From: Lingula anatina
Taxonomy: Eukaryota > Brachiopoda > Lingulata > Lingulida > Lingulidae
Reading direction: 5' to 3'
NCBI RefSeq assembly: GCF_001039355.2
Contig: NW_019775816.1
Span: 173,569-202,768, forward strand
Length of the DNA stretch: 29,200 bases
In this document: positions 10,407-21,500 of the stretch, in pieces
How positions within the stretch are numbered: position 1 is the first letter of the stretch
Layout of the letters: the number at the start of each line of letters is the position of its first letter
Made by a program: the position numbers and the translations under genes
The notes under the pieces: model-generated
The model's database searches: none
Seen by the model: only the letters and a program-made list of their open reading frames with translations
Told to the model about the DNA's origin: nothing

Positions 10407-10774
10407 CCAATGCCAATCTGCGAACACTGCACAAAGCTTTCTCTTAAATTCAAATATGTACACAAAACACTATATCTGCAGAATATATACTGGTATAGTC
10501 CATGTATTTTGCCCAATTATAAAAAAAACATAACTTACAAAAACGAACTGCATATTCAATGTAATAGATCAGTATGCCCTCATACAAAAGGAATATATAC
10601 TGCACAAATATCAATACCCACATCATACTTACAACATTTATAAACAAGATATTCACTTTATACATATGCACATAATATACTCATCTCCTCTACCTCACCT
10701 AAACTATTTCATTGTATACACTGACATTAAGATCAGACTGAAGCAGAACACATCAAACTGACATCATATTGTTG

Positions 10775-10794
10775 TCTATCTATCTATCTATCTA
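10775..10794 (+). repeat. (TCTA)5 microsatellite
   Basis: Five perfect TCTA units are present. Degenerate copies of the same motif continue through the next few hundred bases (CTATC and TATAC runs). Confidence 0.9.
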
Positions 10795-10840
10795 GCTATT
10801 CACTACTATAGCTATCTACAATATACCTATACATATAACA

Positions 10841-11400
10841 GTATCTACTACATGTGTATGTATATATTTGAGTAAATTATATATAATATTTACAGGAATG
10901 TACATTCACCTAAATTACTAAAAGTAAATTAACCATACTAGTAACAAACATTTAACTGATAATACTTATTCAGAGCCGCAATGTTTTTAATTGCATGCTC
11001 ACATTGGTATTTACAGAGTTCACATTATGAACGAAAAGGTGATGTTTGCCCACCCTGCTCTAATAACCTTGATACCGCATCTATATCTCTGACTTTATAG
11101 CTCATCTATCTATATACATGATCTTTACATCTGTCTACTGTGTATGTATTTGAGTAAATTGTATATAATATTTACAGTAATGTACATTCACCTAAACTAC
11201 TAAAAGTAAATAAACCATACTAGTAACTAACATACAACTGATAATACTTATTCAGAGCCGCAATGTTTTCAATTGCATGCTCACGTTGGTATTTACAGAG
11301 TTCATATTTTGAACAAAAAGGTGATGTTTGCCCACCCTGCTCTGAAAACCATGATACAGCATTTACATCTCTGACTTTATAGCTCATCTATCTATATACA
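10841..11400 (+). repeat. Tandem direct duplication, unit about 280 bp
   Basis: About 10841-11119 is repeated at about 11131-11400 with an offset of 282 bp. Shared landmarks are GAGTAAATT, the CATACTAGTAAC block, ATTCAGAGCCGCAATG, the GGTGATGTTTGCCCACCC block and the final CTCATCTATCTATATACA. The copies differ by scattered substitutions and small indels, so the duplication is not recent. No coding capacity is evident. The TCTA-rich edges may have mediated unequal exchange. Confidence 0.85.
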
Positions 11401-11508
11401 CTTCTGTTTCTATCAAACTGTATACAAATGTATGATCAATATAAGTACATCTACATGTATAATGTACAACTAGACATATTCATATATGACAAAAGAAGCT
11501 TTCATACA

Positions 11509-11589
11509 TACATTTGAAACTACCTAATATTTATAATAACAATGATTTATTATAATTCTTATTATAAATATTAGGTAGTTTCAAATGTA
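11509..11589. repeat. Perfect 31-bp inverted repeat with 19-nt loop (possible tiny TA-flanked MITE)
   Basis: The left arm 11509-11539 is the exact reverse complement of the right arm 11559-11589. The arms contain CATTTGAAACTACC on the left and GGTAGTTTCAAATG on the right. If the element is taken as 11511-11587, TA flanks it on both sides, as expected after Tc1/mariner-type insertion; TA is self-complementary, however, so it also simply extends the palindrome. Other readings are a hairpin RNA precursor or a cruciform-forming site. No protein-coding role is visible. Confidence 0.8.
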
Positions 11590-12086
11590 CAAAAGTTTCT
11601 ATGCTAAATGTAGTATCTTTACAATAATTCCAAGTGCACATACAGCTATTTACATAAATCAAGTTGCCACTGATTTTAAATGTATTTTGAGTTTGTGGAT
11701 CCATATTTACATTGTACATATCATACATTTTATGAATTCCCTGCAAATTCATTTGAGCACCAGCAGATTGTTTTCTCAATATATGAGAAGTCCCACTGCT
11801 CATATCACAATTGCAAAGTACATGTAAAATGTATATGTATGTCTTGATTAAAAAACTGCTTTGGAAAGGATGCTCACCAAAGATATCCATACATGCATTT
11901 CTCCAAGTTTTCAGGTGTGGTATTTCCCCCTGAAAATGCAAAGATGAATTAGTACTCCCCAATATCAATATTTCGTAGGTTTTTCTGTGCAGTCTTAAAT
12001 GTTGATATTCCACAAAGACAAGAACTCCCTCAACAATTAATGGCACTTTAGTAAGAAAAAGCAGATGTTAGAATGCACACACATAA
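11590..12086. other. Non-genic stretch with one candidate 52-nt minus-strand exon
   Basis: On the minus strand, 11929-11878 lies between a good acceptor (TTGCATTTTCAG) and a good donor (TTTG followed by GTGAGC). It is open in a frame reading GNTTPENLEKCMYGYL. No partner exons were found, so it remains a candidate. The longer open stretch here (11531-12046, minus) uses a different frame and runs through the palindrome, so it is unlikely to be a gene. Confidence 0.3.
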
Positions 12087-12268
12087 CAGGCCCATAGCCA
12101 GCAAATTCAAAAGGGGGGTTCTTTTTCTGAAAAAGTGGACCTTTTACAATGAAACTTATGCGTACCTAGATCAAATTTTACCCAATATGGACCTTTTCCT
12201 GACAAAAGGGGCGGTTCTTTCGAACCTCCCCCCCCAACCCCACCCCCCCCCCCCCGGCTACAGGCCTG
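12087..12268 (+). mobile_element. MITE copy C: CAGGC termini, 5-bp target duplication
   Basis: This 182-bp element in the same orientation as copy A starts CAGGCCCATAGCCAGC and ends GGCTACAGGCCTG. Perfect 5-bp repeats CATAA occur at 12082-12086 and 12269-12273. The right end shows the clearest terminal inverted repeat of the three (CAGGCCTGTAGCC). It has the G-run/C-run ends and both TGGACCTTTT motifs. It sits about 220 bp beyond the inferred stop of the RNF213-like gene. Confidence 0.85.
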
Positions 12269-12489
12269 CATAACATGGCCAATAAAGAATGACTTTCAAT
12301 GCTCCTATAAGTGATATTTATGCTACCAGTGCATGTACACAATTCAATGTAAACAATTCAACTTTAAAAGCAAAGCTTGAAATCATTTTTGGTTATCTCC
12401 TTATGGTCAACTCATATATTTTCATAAATCAAATTAATATAGAAGATAATATTCTTAACTAAACTTATATTCGTGAAAACTTACAATAT

Positions 12490-12573
12490 CTATGTTCTGG
12501 AATATGTTTTTCTTTTCTGTTTAGATTTTGGCTTGACTACTGGTTGGCTTTTGGCTTCCTCATCTTTCATTTG
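12490..12573 (-). CDS. Inferred C-terminal exon of the RNF213-like gene (basic tail)
   Basis: This 84-nt segment on the minus strand follows the acceptor ATTTATCAG and encodes 27 residues plus TAG in phase 0. It starts QMKDEEAKSQ and ends in a lysine-rich tail, KPKSKQKRKTYSRT. The matching donor is AAG followed by GTAATT at 12828, also phase 0, after the residues VEEKMK. Splicing removes 255 bp and replaces a 27-residue read-through tail (VIFNDVK... to the stop at 12748). The tail could act as a nuclear-localisation or nucleic-acid/phospholipid-binding patch. The polypyrimidine tract is weak, so the unspliced end remains possible. Confidence 0.5.
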   Translation of the reverse strand, partial: QMKDEEAKSQPVVKPKSKQKRKTYSRT

Positions 12574-15500
12574 CTGATAAATGAATATCGGTTTTAGAAG
12601 ATACTGGTTCATTTTTTATTCTATTTATTGAGAAAACTTGGAAATCACTTGTGAGTACTTTGTGTTGTGACCATAAAATCATAAAATTTAAGGTCTTCAC
12701 TGAGGAAACAAATATTTAAGTAAAAGTGTTTTTTCTTAACTTCATAATTATATCTTGTGGTAATCTTTATTTAACTTCACTGACCAGTAATTACAGTATT
12801 TTACAGATTTTACATCATTGAAAATTACCTTCATTTTTTCTTCTACATTTACTAGTATTTCATACACATGTTGAACCTGCAAACATTCTGGGATACATAA
12901 CTTCAAGTCCTTTGGTTTCTCTTCAAATGTGCCCTCTGGCCACAATGAGGTACTGCTCAGGTAACTCACCAATGGTTTGCTAGGGTCAGCACAAGAGGAC
13001 TGCTCTGTACTTGAAGTGTACCTGAAAATGAACCTGCGAACTGCTCTTGTGAAGTCCTCCAATTTCAGGTCTGTGGTTTTTAGCAAAGGGTTCAACTCTT
13101 CAATCTGGTCAGGTGATAGTTTTGTTCTAAATTCATCTGGGAGAGCATTAAGAGCAGTTGTACTCAGTATGTCTTCTACCATCTCATAGAGTGACACTAT
13201 GTGGCACAACTTGACAATGTCTGGTGGAGAAGGTAGAAGATCCTTGGGAAAGGGTGTAGGAAGCATTGACAACCATTCATCTGTATATGCTACTAGAGAT
13301 TGTTCTGGAGACCCACCAGTCCGTTTTAATAAACAGATAACCACTTCCAAACTGGTGAGTAAATCTCTTGTGTTCTTTTGGCTTTTTTCCTGTTTTTGAT
13401 TGACACCATTGCTAATGTCCAATGATATTTCTGTCTGGGGAATAATTTTTGCAAGATCATGAAGAATATTATCTGAAGCAAAAAACATTTCTCCAGAATA
13501 CTGAAACAATGGGAATGTTGAATCTAATACAAGGAAGCTTTTTCCAAGAACTAGTATATTGCCCAATTCCATCTCAATTTTGTCATAGTCAAAGTGAACC
13601 ATTTTCCCCAATCCATAGCGTGTGTCACACTGTGCATGCTTCAGTAAATCCTTCTTCCACTCATCAGTCATTTCTGTACATATAACATCCCGTAGAGTTG
13701 CATCTTGAAGTGGAACCTCTTTGATAATGGAAAGACCTGGTTCATGGTTCAGGAATCGTACTGCTGGGCAATGTGTGGTTACACTGAACATCTGCACCTC
13801 AGCAAGAAAATTGTTCTGCAGTTGCTTTAATATGCAAATGACTTGATAGATGGGAGAATCTTGATCATTGATAATAACCTCAGCAATGGAGACCTGATCA
13901 TGCATATGTATCAAACTTGTTTCCAGACCAAGTTGCTTTAGAAGTTCTGCATGCTGCCGTAGTTTATTCCATGATTCTACAAATGCCTTAAAATATTTCG
14001 AGGTATTTTCTTGCACCTTTGTTGTCTTGTCTCCAGAATGTAGGATATCATAAATCCTGTTCTCTTTTGCATATTTTCGCTCAAACTGACGGCTTTTTAA
14101 TTTAGTGAATGTTTTGTGCCAAGTTAGTAGATTTGTCAAATGTCTTAAAAGTGTAAGACTGCTGTAATGTTGTAGAAACAAGGCTAACAAAGGATATGAC
14201 CCACCTAGTTGTTGATTTGCAAAATTAGCCCCAAACAGTTGAAATGTAATTGGACTGGTGAGTTTGAACAGCCTTGGCAGGTACAAGTCAACATTCAGTT
14301 GGTTGCTGGTTTCTTCCATTTGTGCTGCCATGCAATCCTGTGGGATTACCATTTTCTCAAAGCACTGGATTTTGAATGTACGGCACTTCTCCCTCCAGTC
14401 TTTGAATAGAACAGAACATTTCTGAGTAAAAACATCTTCCCATTTCTTAAGACTTTCCAAAGTAGCAAACTGACCTCTGATAAGAACACTTTTTTCTGTA
14501 AGTAACAAAACATGTAGGAATGTAGCCAGGTCTCCATCTTCTGCTTCAATCAGTATTTTTAACTGTCTCCAGCATTCTTTGAAACCAAGTAAATATTTTT
14601 CACTTAGCCTGGGAAGATCTTCTTGTGAAGAATCTGGCATTGGAGGTGAATATAGGCAACATGCTTGGAAAAGCAAATTACACACTTGGTGAGTCAACGG
14701 TGTGAGACCTCTGACACAGTTCAATGCTTTGATTACTTCTTTGGCACCAGGGGAGACATGGCTGCTGCTTTCTCCCTCAAAAATGTCCTCTTCAGTGGGG
14801 GCCAATTTCCTATGACAAAGGGGGCATTTACATGTAGAATTTACAAGGAAACATAATCTGTTCCAACATTTGCAATCTAGTACATACACTGGAGCCATTT
14901 CCATGGTTTGGGTTTTCAAAAATTGATATCTCTCCATCTTTTTGCCAATATCTGGGCAGCCTGGTGTACATGTCTGTGATAAAACAAATGCACCTGTTGC
15001 TATACATCTAAAATGCGACAGTGTATCTTCTTTGGATGTAAACAACAGGCTAAGCCAATGTATAATAAATGCTGCTTGTAGAACATCCTGATCACTTGAC
15101 TCAGTACTTATATGTAATTGTTCACAATCAAAATCACAGATGCCCAGCAGTCCCTTTAGAAGGGCTGTCACATGTTCAGGATAATGTTGCAACTTTTCAG
15201 CAATATGCTTTGCAGTGGTGTTTTCATCATCTTCCAAACTTCTTGATGCACGAACCACATAAAAGGTTTCAAATACTATACCCAAAAGTGACATCTGGCG
15301 GGCAGGTGAATTTTTAGCCATATTTAAGAAATCATCTAGCAGATAAGTTTCGTTCTTCACTATGGATGTGCTGACTGCTAGTTTTGCTTCCTGGTAATAT
15401 CCTGATGTTGCAAATGGGTTGTAGCTTATCCTTGGTAAAGTAACTGATGGTCCCCAGTCCATATTTTTCAAACTTATGAAGGACTCTGCAGCTTTTTCAC

Positions 15501-18500
15501 ATATGTGCCGAATACCTTCCATGCTGTGTTTTTGCCGCAGCCATTTCAGCAGAAACCTGACAAAAACTGTGCTTCTCTCACTGCAGTCTGTATCAGTAAT
15601 GCATCGTGTCAGGGCGCTGAAATCATCTATGAGAAATTTATTGTTTGCTTTGCCTTCTAAAATGTTTTCTATTTCCTGGTCAATGCTATAAAAAAAGGAT
15701 TTCACAAAGGCAACACTTGCTACCAACTTCAAAGTAGTTTTATTGGCTGTAATAATGTTCTCCTTTGATGAAAAAATTATCTTCATTTCCATCTCATTTT
15801 GCACATTTTCATCCCAACACATTTTCAATGACTCAAAGTACATGCTTGTAATTACGTCAACAACCAAAGCTGCAAGAGAACTGTTCCAACCATACTTCTC
15901 AAAGTTTGTTTTCAATACATCATCCAACTGCTCCAATTGAGAATTTTCCTGAAAAACTTTTTGCTCATCTCCATCGATGATTCTTAACAGAAGTTCCCCA
16001 TCTTCATCTTCTGCTTGCAGAATTCTTTGTAGAACAGGTCTAAAATAACACAGGTTTTCACCTGGCATGTTTCCTTCTCTGACCAAGTGAAATATGTCCT
16101 TAAACAAATCTGTATCTATTTTTGCATCAAGAATTCGACCAAAATACATACAAAGGAAAAGTTGCAATCTTTCTGCAGGAATTTGGTTTGCAAGATGAAG
16201 TTCATGGATCTTTAAAAGCACTTTATGAAACAACTCAGCAGATTCCATAATCTCTTCTGTATCATGCACTTCATCCATCAAAATGAAATCATCTGACAGG
16301 TTGTGTGGAATCAGCAACACATTCATGTAGTCATTGCAAACACGCAAATAGTGCAGCACTGATGGATATTCGCCATTTTCACTTAGTGACATTACTTCTG
16401 AAGACAGTTGCAGTAAAATATTAATTCTGTTGTGCCAGTGAAAGGCGCCATTGTAAAGACGAAGGACAGATTTTGTTGGTAAAATTCTTTTGCACACATG
16501 CTCAACAATAAGTTGTTCTAATGGTTTCTTTTCCATACAATCGCTACTTGCAAAATGTTCTGTTGTTCCATCCATATCATCAACTTCACCATGTTCTGTT
16601 TGAAGGGTGTCATCTTCAACAAAATATGTGCTTTCTTCAAGGTGTTGTTGCAGAGTAGGTGTCATTTCTTCTGTGTCTGCGTGATCAAGGGTTTTACTGG
16701 TGCCATTTGCAATGCATTCATTTGTAGCATACACTTGGTTACTATCATTATGACCTGACTCAGGTGTTTTGTTACTGTGCAAGCTTGACATAAGTAAGCC
16801 CATGGATTCACCCTCTGGGTAATAGGTTTGCTGTAAAGATCCATATGAGTTTGTCTGGCTCTGCTCATAGCTTTCAATAACTTGTGCAAGAAAACTGTAG
16901 GCATTACCAAAAATGCCATGAACTGATGCTAGAAGCTGCAAAAGTGAACCAATTAGTCCTTTTTTTCTCCAAAATGCCAAAATGGCTCTTGTTAACACAC
17001 TCTTTCCATCATCATCAGCATTTACTTGAAATGGGTGCAGTAAAAGAGTTTTCATTGACTTGACTCTGGTGTCTTCGTCCAAGGATGATGCCAATTGTGC
17101 AGACTGTAAATTACAGAAATCCTCCAACAGATCAGCATAAAAAGCATCTATGTGACAATCAACCTCACACAGACAGCCAAGAACAGCTGGTTGGAAGCGA
17201 AGCTGTTGCCACCCAAGAACCTCGCCCCTAATCACTTCATTTTCATCTAAGTTTTCTTTATCTTCACAAAGTGCTTTCAGGTCATCTTTAAAAAGGGATT
17301 CAACTTGGTCTAAACGGGCAAACAACACTTTACTAAAGGGAAATTTGAGATTCAACTGTTGGGAATCGCACACATAACACCCAGCATGCAAGGGTCGCTG
17401 CAAATGAGAGATGAGAAGAATATCTGGATTTTGAAATAGCTGCTTCCATATTGTCCGTTTCTGGACATCTGCTTCCTTATCACCTAAGTAATGGAGAAAA
17501 CTAGCCCATGCTGATGAGCATTCCAGCTGGTAAACTATCATAGCTAAGGGCCACGACAAGCACTGCTTTACATGCCTTTGCAGTGCTTCTTGAAGGGAGC
17601 TTGAATTCCCCAAAGCCTGCTTGTCACATACAACATCCAGTTGCCATGCATTAGAATCAAACAAAGACCTTGTTTCAGAAAATCCATTCACTGTAAGCCA
17701 GTTCAGAATAGCCTCTTCAAAGCAGCCCATAAATTCTTTGGACTTACAAGCAGAGCAAATGATATCTGTGACAACATCCAGAGATGGTTGTTTTCCTGCA
17801 TATACTATAGGAGTGCTTAGAGCCCACAGGAAATTTTGCTTGATGGTATCATGTAAAGAAACATCTCCTTCTTTCAATATGTCCACGATACTTTTCTCTA
17901 GTAGAGCATGCAATTTACTGTTTGGTTTGTCAAGACGATCTAAATAAACTAACAACCATCCCGAGAGAAAGTTAAACTGCCAGCCTGTTTCAGAAGAATT
18001 GTGATCCATGTGAACAAGGATGCAAACATGCTTCTTTAATGAGGAATCAGTAAACTGCTGCACATACTCTTGTCTACAGTTGTCTATAATGGTCTTTGCC
18101 AACAGCATATGTACAGCATCTGTCGTTGGCCTACACTGAAAAATAAGCAAATCCTCTTTATCTTCAAACCAGTATTTCTTAAGCCGTGTTGTAAGTTGCT
18201 TCTCTGACTTGAAGGCTCCTAGTTTTATGGACAGGCAATTGAAAGGAGGCCCAAGTTGAATAGGGGTATGGATATTGCTGTGCGTCATAACAACTGTCTT
18301 GAAACCAGGTCCGTTATCCCAAGCATCTTGAAGCAGATCTGATGATGCTTCATTGTCTGGCATGGTCAATGTAGTCTCTAAAAATGTCTGCAGGCCATTA
18401 TACAAGGGGTACTTAAAATACAAATTTTGCATCTTTCTGACCTCCTGTGGCACACTTTTTCCCAATCTCGATCTTGTTGCTCGGAATATTCCTTGCGGTG

Positions 18501-21500
18501 TTCCAACCAGAAGCAGCTTCCTTTTACAATTTTCAAGAACTTCTCCAGTGTCTAATAGTTCATCTTCTCCTGGGCATTGTTTTGCAACCAATGATGCTAA
18601 ACTATCTTGGTAATAACCTGCAAACACATCTTCATGATTGAACTGAAGGCCTTGTATTGTTGAGATATCACACACCCAATTATCCAGGTCTTTGATAATT
18701 TTTTTCCGATGACTGTTAAGTACATCTCCAAACTTGAGAAGCTGCTTTTCAAACCTGTTCAGAAATGGAGGATCTGAGTAATCAACTTTGCTTTGGTCAA
18801 CAAGTACTATGCAGCGGAAGTCTTGATGTACATGGCACATTGGATTACTGTATGCACCTAGTGCAATGCGACAGTTACGCTTTTTTCCCACGTTAGTGTA
18901 ATTTTGATTCAGCATATCATAAAGGCTTCCATATATCTTTTCAAGATCTCGGAGTACAAGAATGACACCACTTTCCATACACAAAATGATTCTGCTTAAA
19001 ATTCTGTAATTGTACTCTTCTTGTTGATCTTCCTCGAACTGGCTTCCAAATATAACTACATATTCACGATCCAGCATTTTCAATGATCTTTCCAATATCC
19101 CTATAGCCGAGTCACCATTGGTGATAAGCATCAGATGTCGAGCTAGTTTATCCTTGAGGTTTTGTCTCACAAGATCATCAACATTGACATCTAACTTACA
19201 GCCTTCCCCAACTTTCTCCATGAATTTATTCACAATGTCATTTTTTTGGGCTGGGAGACCTCCAAAATTCCGCAAGAGACCCATTTTGATTCGCTTTAGT
19301 CTCACATCTGAGTCCCATTTATCCCCAAAAGCTTTCTCTTCAGTTGTGGCATACTTGATAAGAGAATAATAGTCCCGTAGACCATGGAAGTTTTGATATT
19401 GTTGGTTTTTTTGGTAATCATTGTATGCATCAGCAAGTGGTCTGAGATATTCATTACTCTCATGTTGACAACCACCAGCTGCCCCACCTATTGATAAGGC
19501 TGTTTCATATAGCTCAGTCTCATCAAAGTCTGGTCTAGATAGATGAATTGCTCTATTCATTTTTGCCGCATCTAGGGCCCAGTTAGAAATGCCAACGACT
19601 GCTATGTCAGGAAATTTACCATGAGCAGGTTCCAATAAGCTGTGAAGCACTTTCAGGGGATTATGCTGGGATATCTCAGCAAGCCCTACTTCATCAAGCA
19701 GCACAACTGGTAGAACATCTGATTGAAGGTTGTGCTTACTGTAATTGTTAGCTTTGGCAAACACCTTTTCAATTCCTTCTGCAGTTGAAGACTCAGATCC
19801 CTGATATGAGACCACTAACAGCTGAGGCAATCCTTTGAAAAATGGATCACGTGAATCTTTACCTCGTAAATTGCTGCGAATCAACTGCATAGAAAGTGAT
19901 TTACTACAACCTGGTTTGCCAACAACAAATATAGGGATGCGGTTCAGAATCGAAATAAGTATGACAAACACATTTTCTCTGAGGGCTGTATTTTTAGCTG
20001 TTCCTTCAGGTAGCTCCATTCTGTCCAAAAGATCTTCTTGCTCCTTCCGTATAATACAAGCAACTGTTTCAGCATTAATGCAAAGTTCCTTTGCAATAAC
20101 CTTTACAAATTCTGCTCTGGCTTGAGTGTTACAAAGACGTACATAGTAACAATGGGCCAGTGCTAATATGATGGCTTGGTCCTCAAAAGACAGGGTCTTG
20201 CATGAACATTGAGATGCGGTCTTGGCAAAACAATGAGCATGAGGTGGCTTATTTGGTGAAGCACTTTTCTTCTCAGGTAGCTTTTTCTTGAACCACTTGA
20301 TCAATATCTTGCATCTGTGAACATCCCGAAGACTTACACATGTGTAACTTTTTCTCATTAACTCTTGCGATTCTACAATCCCACTAACAACCTGGTCCTG
20401 TTTTGTTGAATTTATATCTTCAACCATCCTTTTGATATAATCTTTCTCATCCATAGGCTCCAAGGTACCATAATCCCACACATAGTCTATCATGTTTTCT
20501 GGAAGAGGGAAGACCCTGTAGACTAATTTTGACTGGGGGTCTGTCTTTACTTTACCCTGTAGGCCAGCAGAATATATCTGATGTTCTTCACGATGTCTGT
20601 AAGGATTACAAGCTGCAATGCACACTAGATTGGAAGATAGTGGTTGTCCTCTGCAGGACCTGTGGCAGATAATTTCATTAAGGAAGCCGAGGAATTGAGA
20701 GGTATTGATTTCATCTAAGAATAACCAATATGACTTGTCAAGGTTTTCTTTTGCCTCTTGATCAATATCTGTTACTGTCTTGTAGATCTTTTCCTCTTCT
20801 ACACCAGCATGAATGTTAAACGTTTCGAGTTTAACATCACAGGTCTCAGCAAGATATCTTACGAGACTTGTTTTGCCACACCCTGTTTCCCCCATTATAA
20901 TGACTGGAATCCCTGCTCGTACTCTCATGATAATCAATGCCATCTTCAGCAGATTATCTGGTGTCAAAGCATATGTCTCTGCTATATCTGTACTTTGAGA
21001 ACAATTTGGCTTCGTCCTTGCTATCTTCTCCAGCATTTCTTTCAACTGTTTCTGGGACAGATGCCTCATCTCTGGAAGTGGTTTCTGGGATTGAGTCCAG
21101 AAGAGTTTCTTTATTTTTTGTGGAACTTTATCTAAGGTACGATACAACACTGAGATTGTTTGGAAATCTAAACTATGAAAAAATACCAAAAGATGGTTGC
21201 TATCACTCCACCTAATCATACCTTCTACTCTATCTATCATACATTTTGTACTGTCTGCTGCTTTTTCTTTTTCAGTCTGAAGCTTTTGTATTTGCTCCAT
21301 GTGCGACAAAGTTAAGGACTGCTGCTCCTTGCAACTAGTGATTGATCTCGCAGAAAATTCTTTTGAAACCTCTACGAGTGCTCTCACAAGACTTGATCGT
21401 ACTGTCTGTGGTTCATCTACGCCAAGCATTGCATCAAGACTTGATGCTTTGAAGAAAAAACTTGCAGAGAGTTTCTTCAATTGGTCTGACAGGACATTGA

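Noticed and set aside
11531-12046. Open reading frame of 171 codons on the minus strand
   Set aside because: It runs through the perfect palindrome and non-genic repeats, has low-complexity composition, and the only good splice sites inside it imply a different frame.
12087-12268. A CRISPR-like or tandem repeat array formed by the MITE copies
   Set aside because: The copies are dispersed, inverted in one case, and each is flanked by its own target duplication, which identifies transposon insertions.
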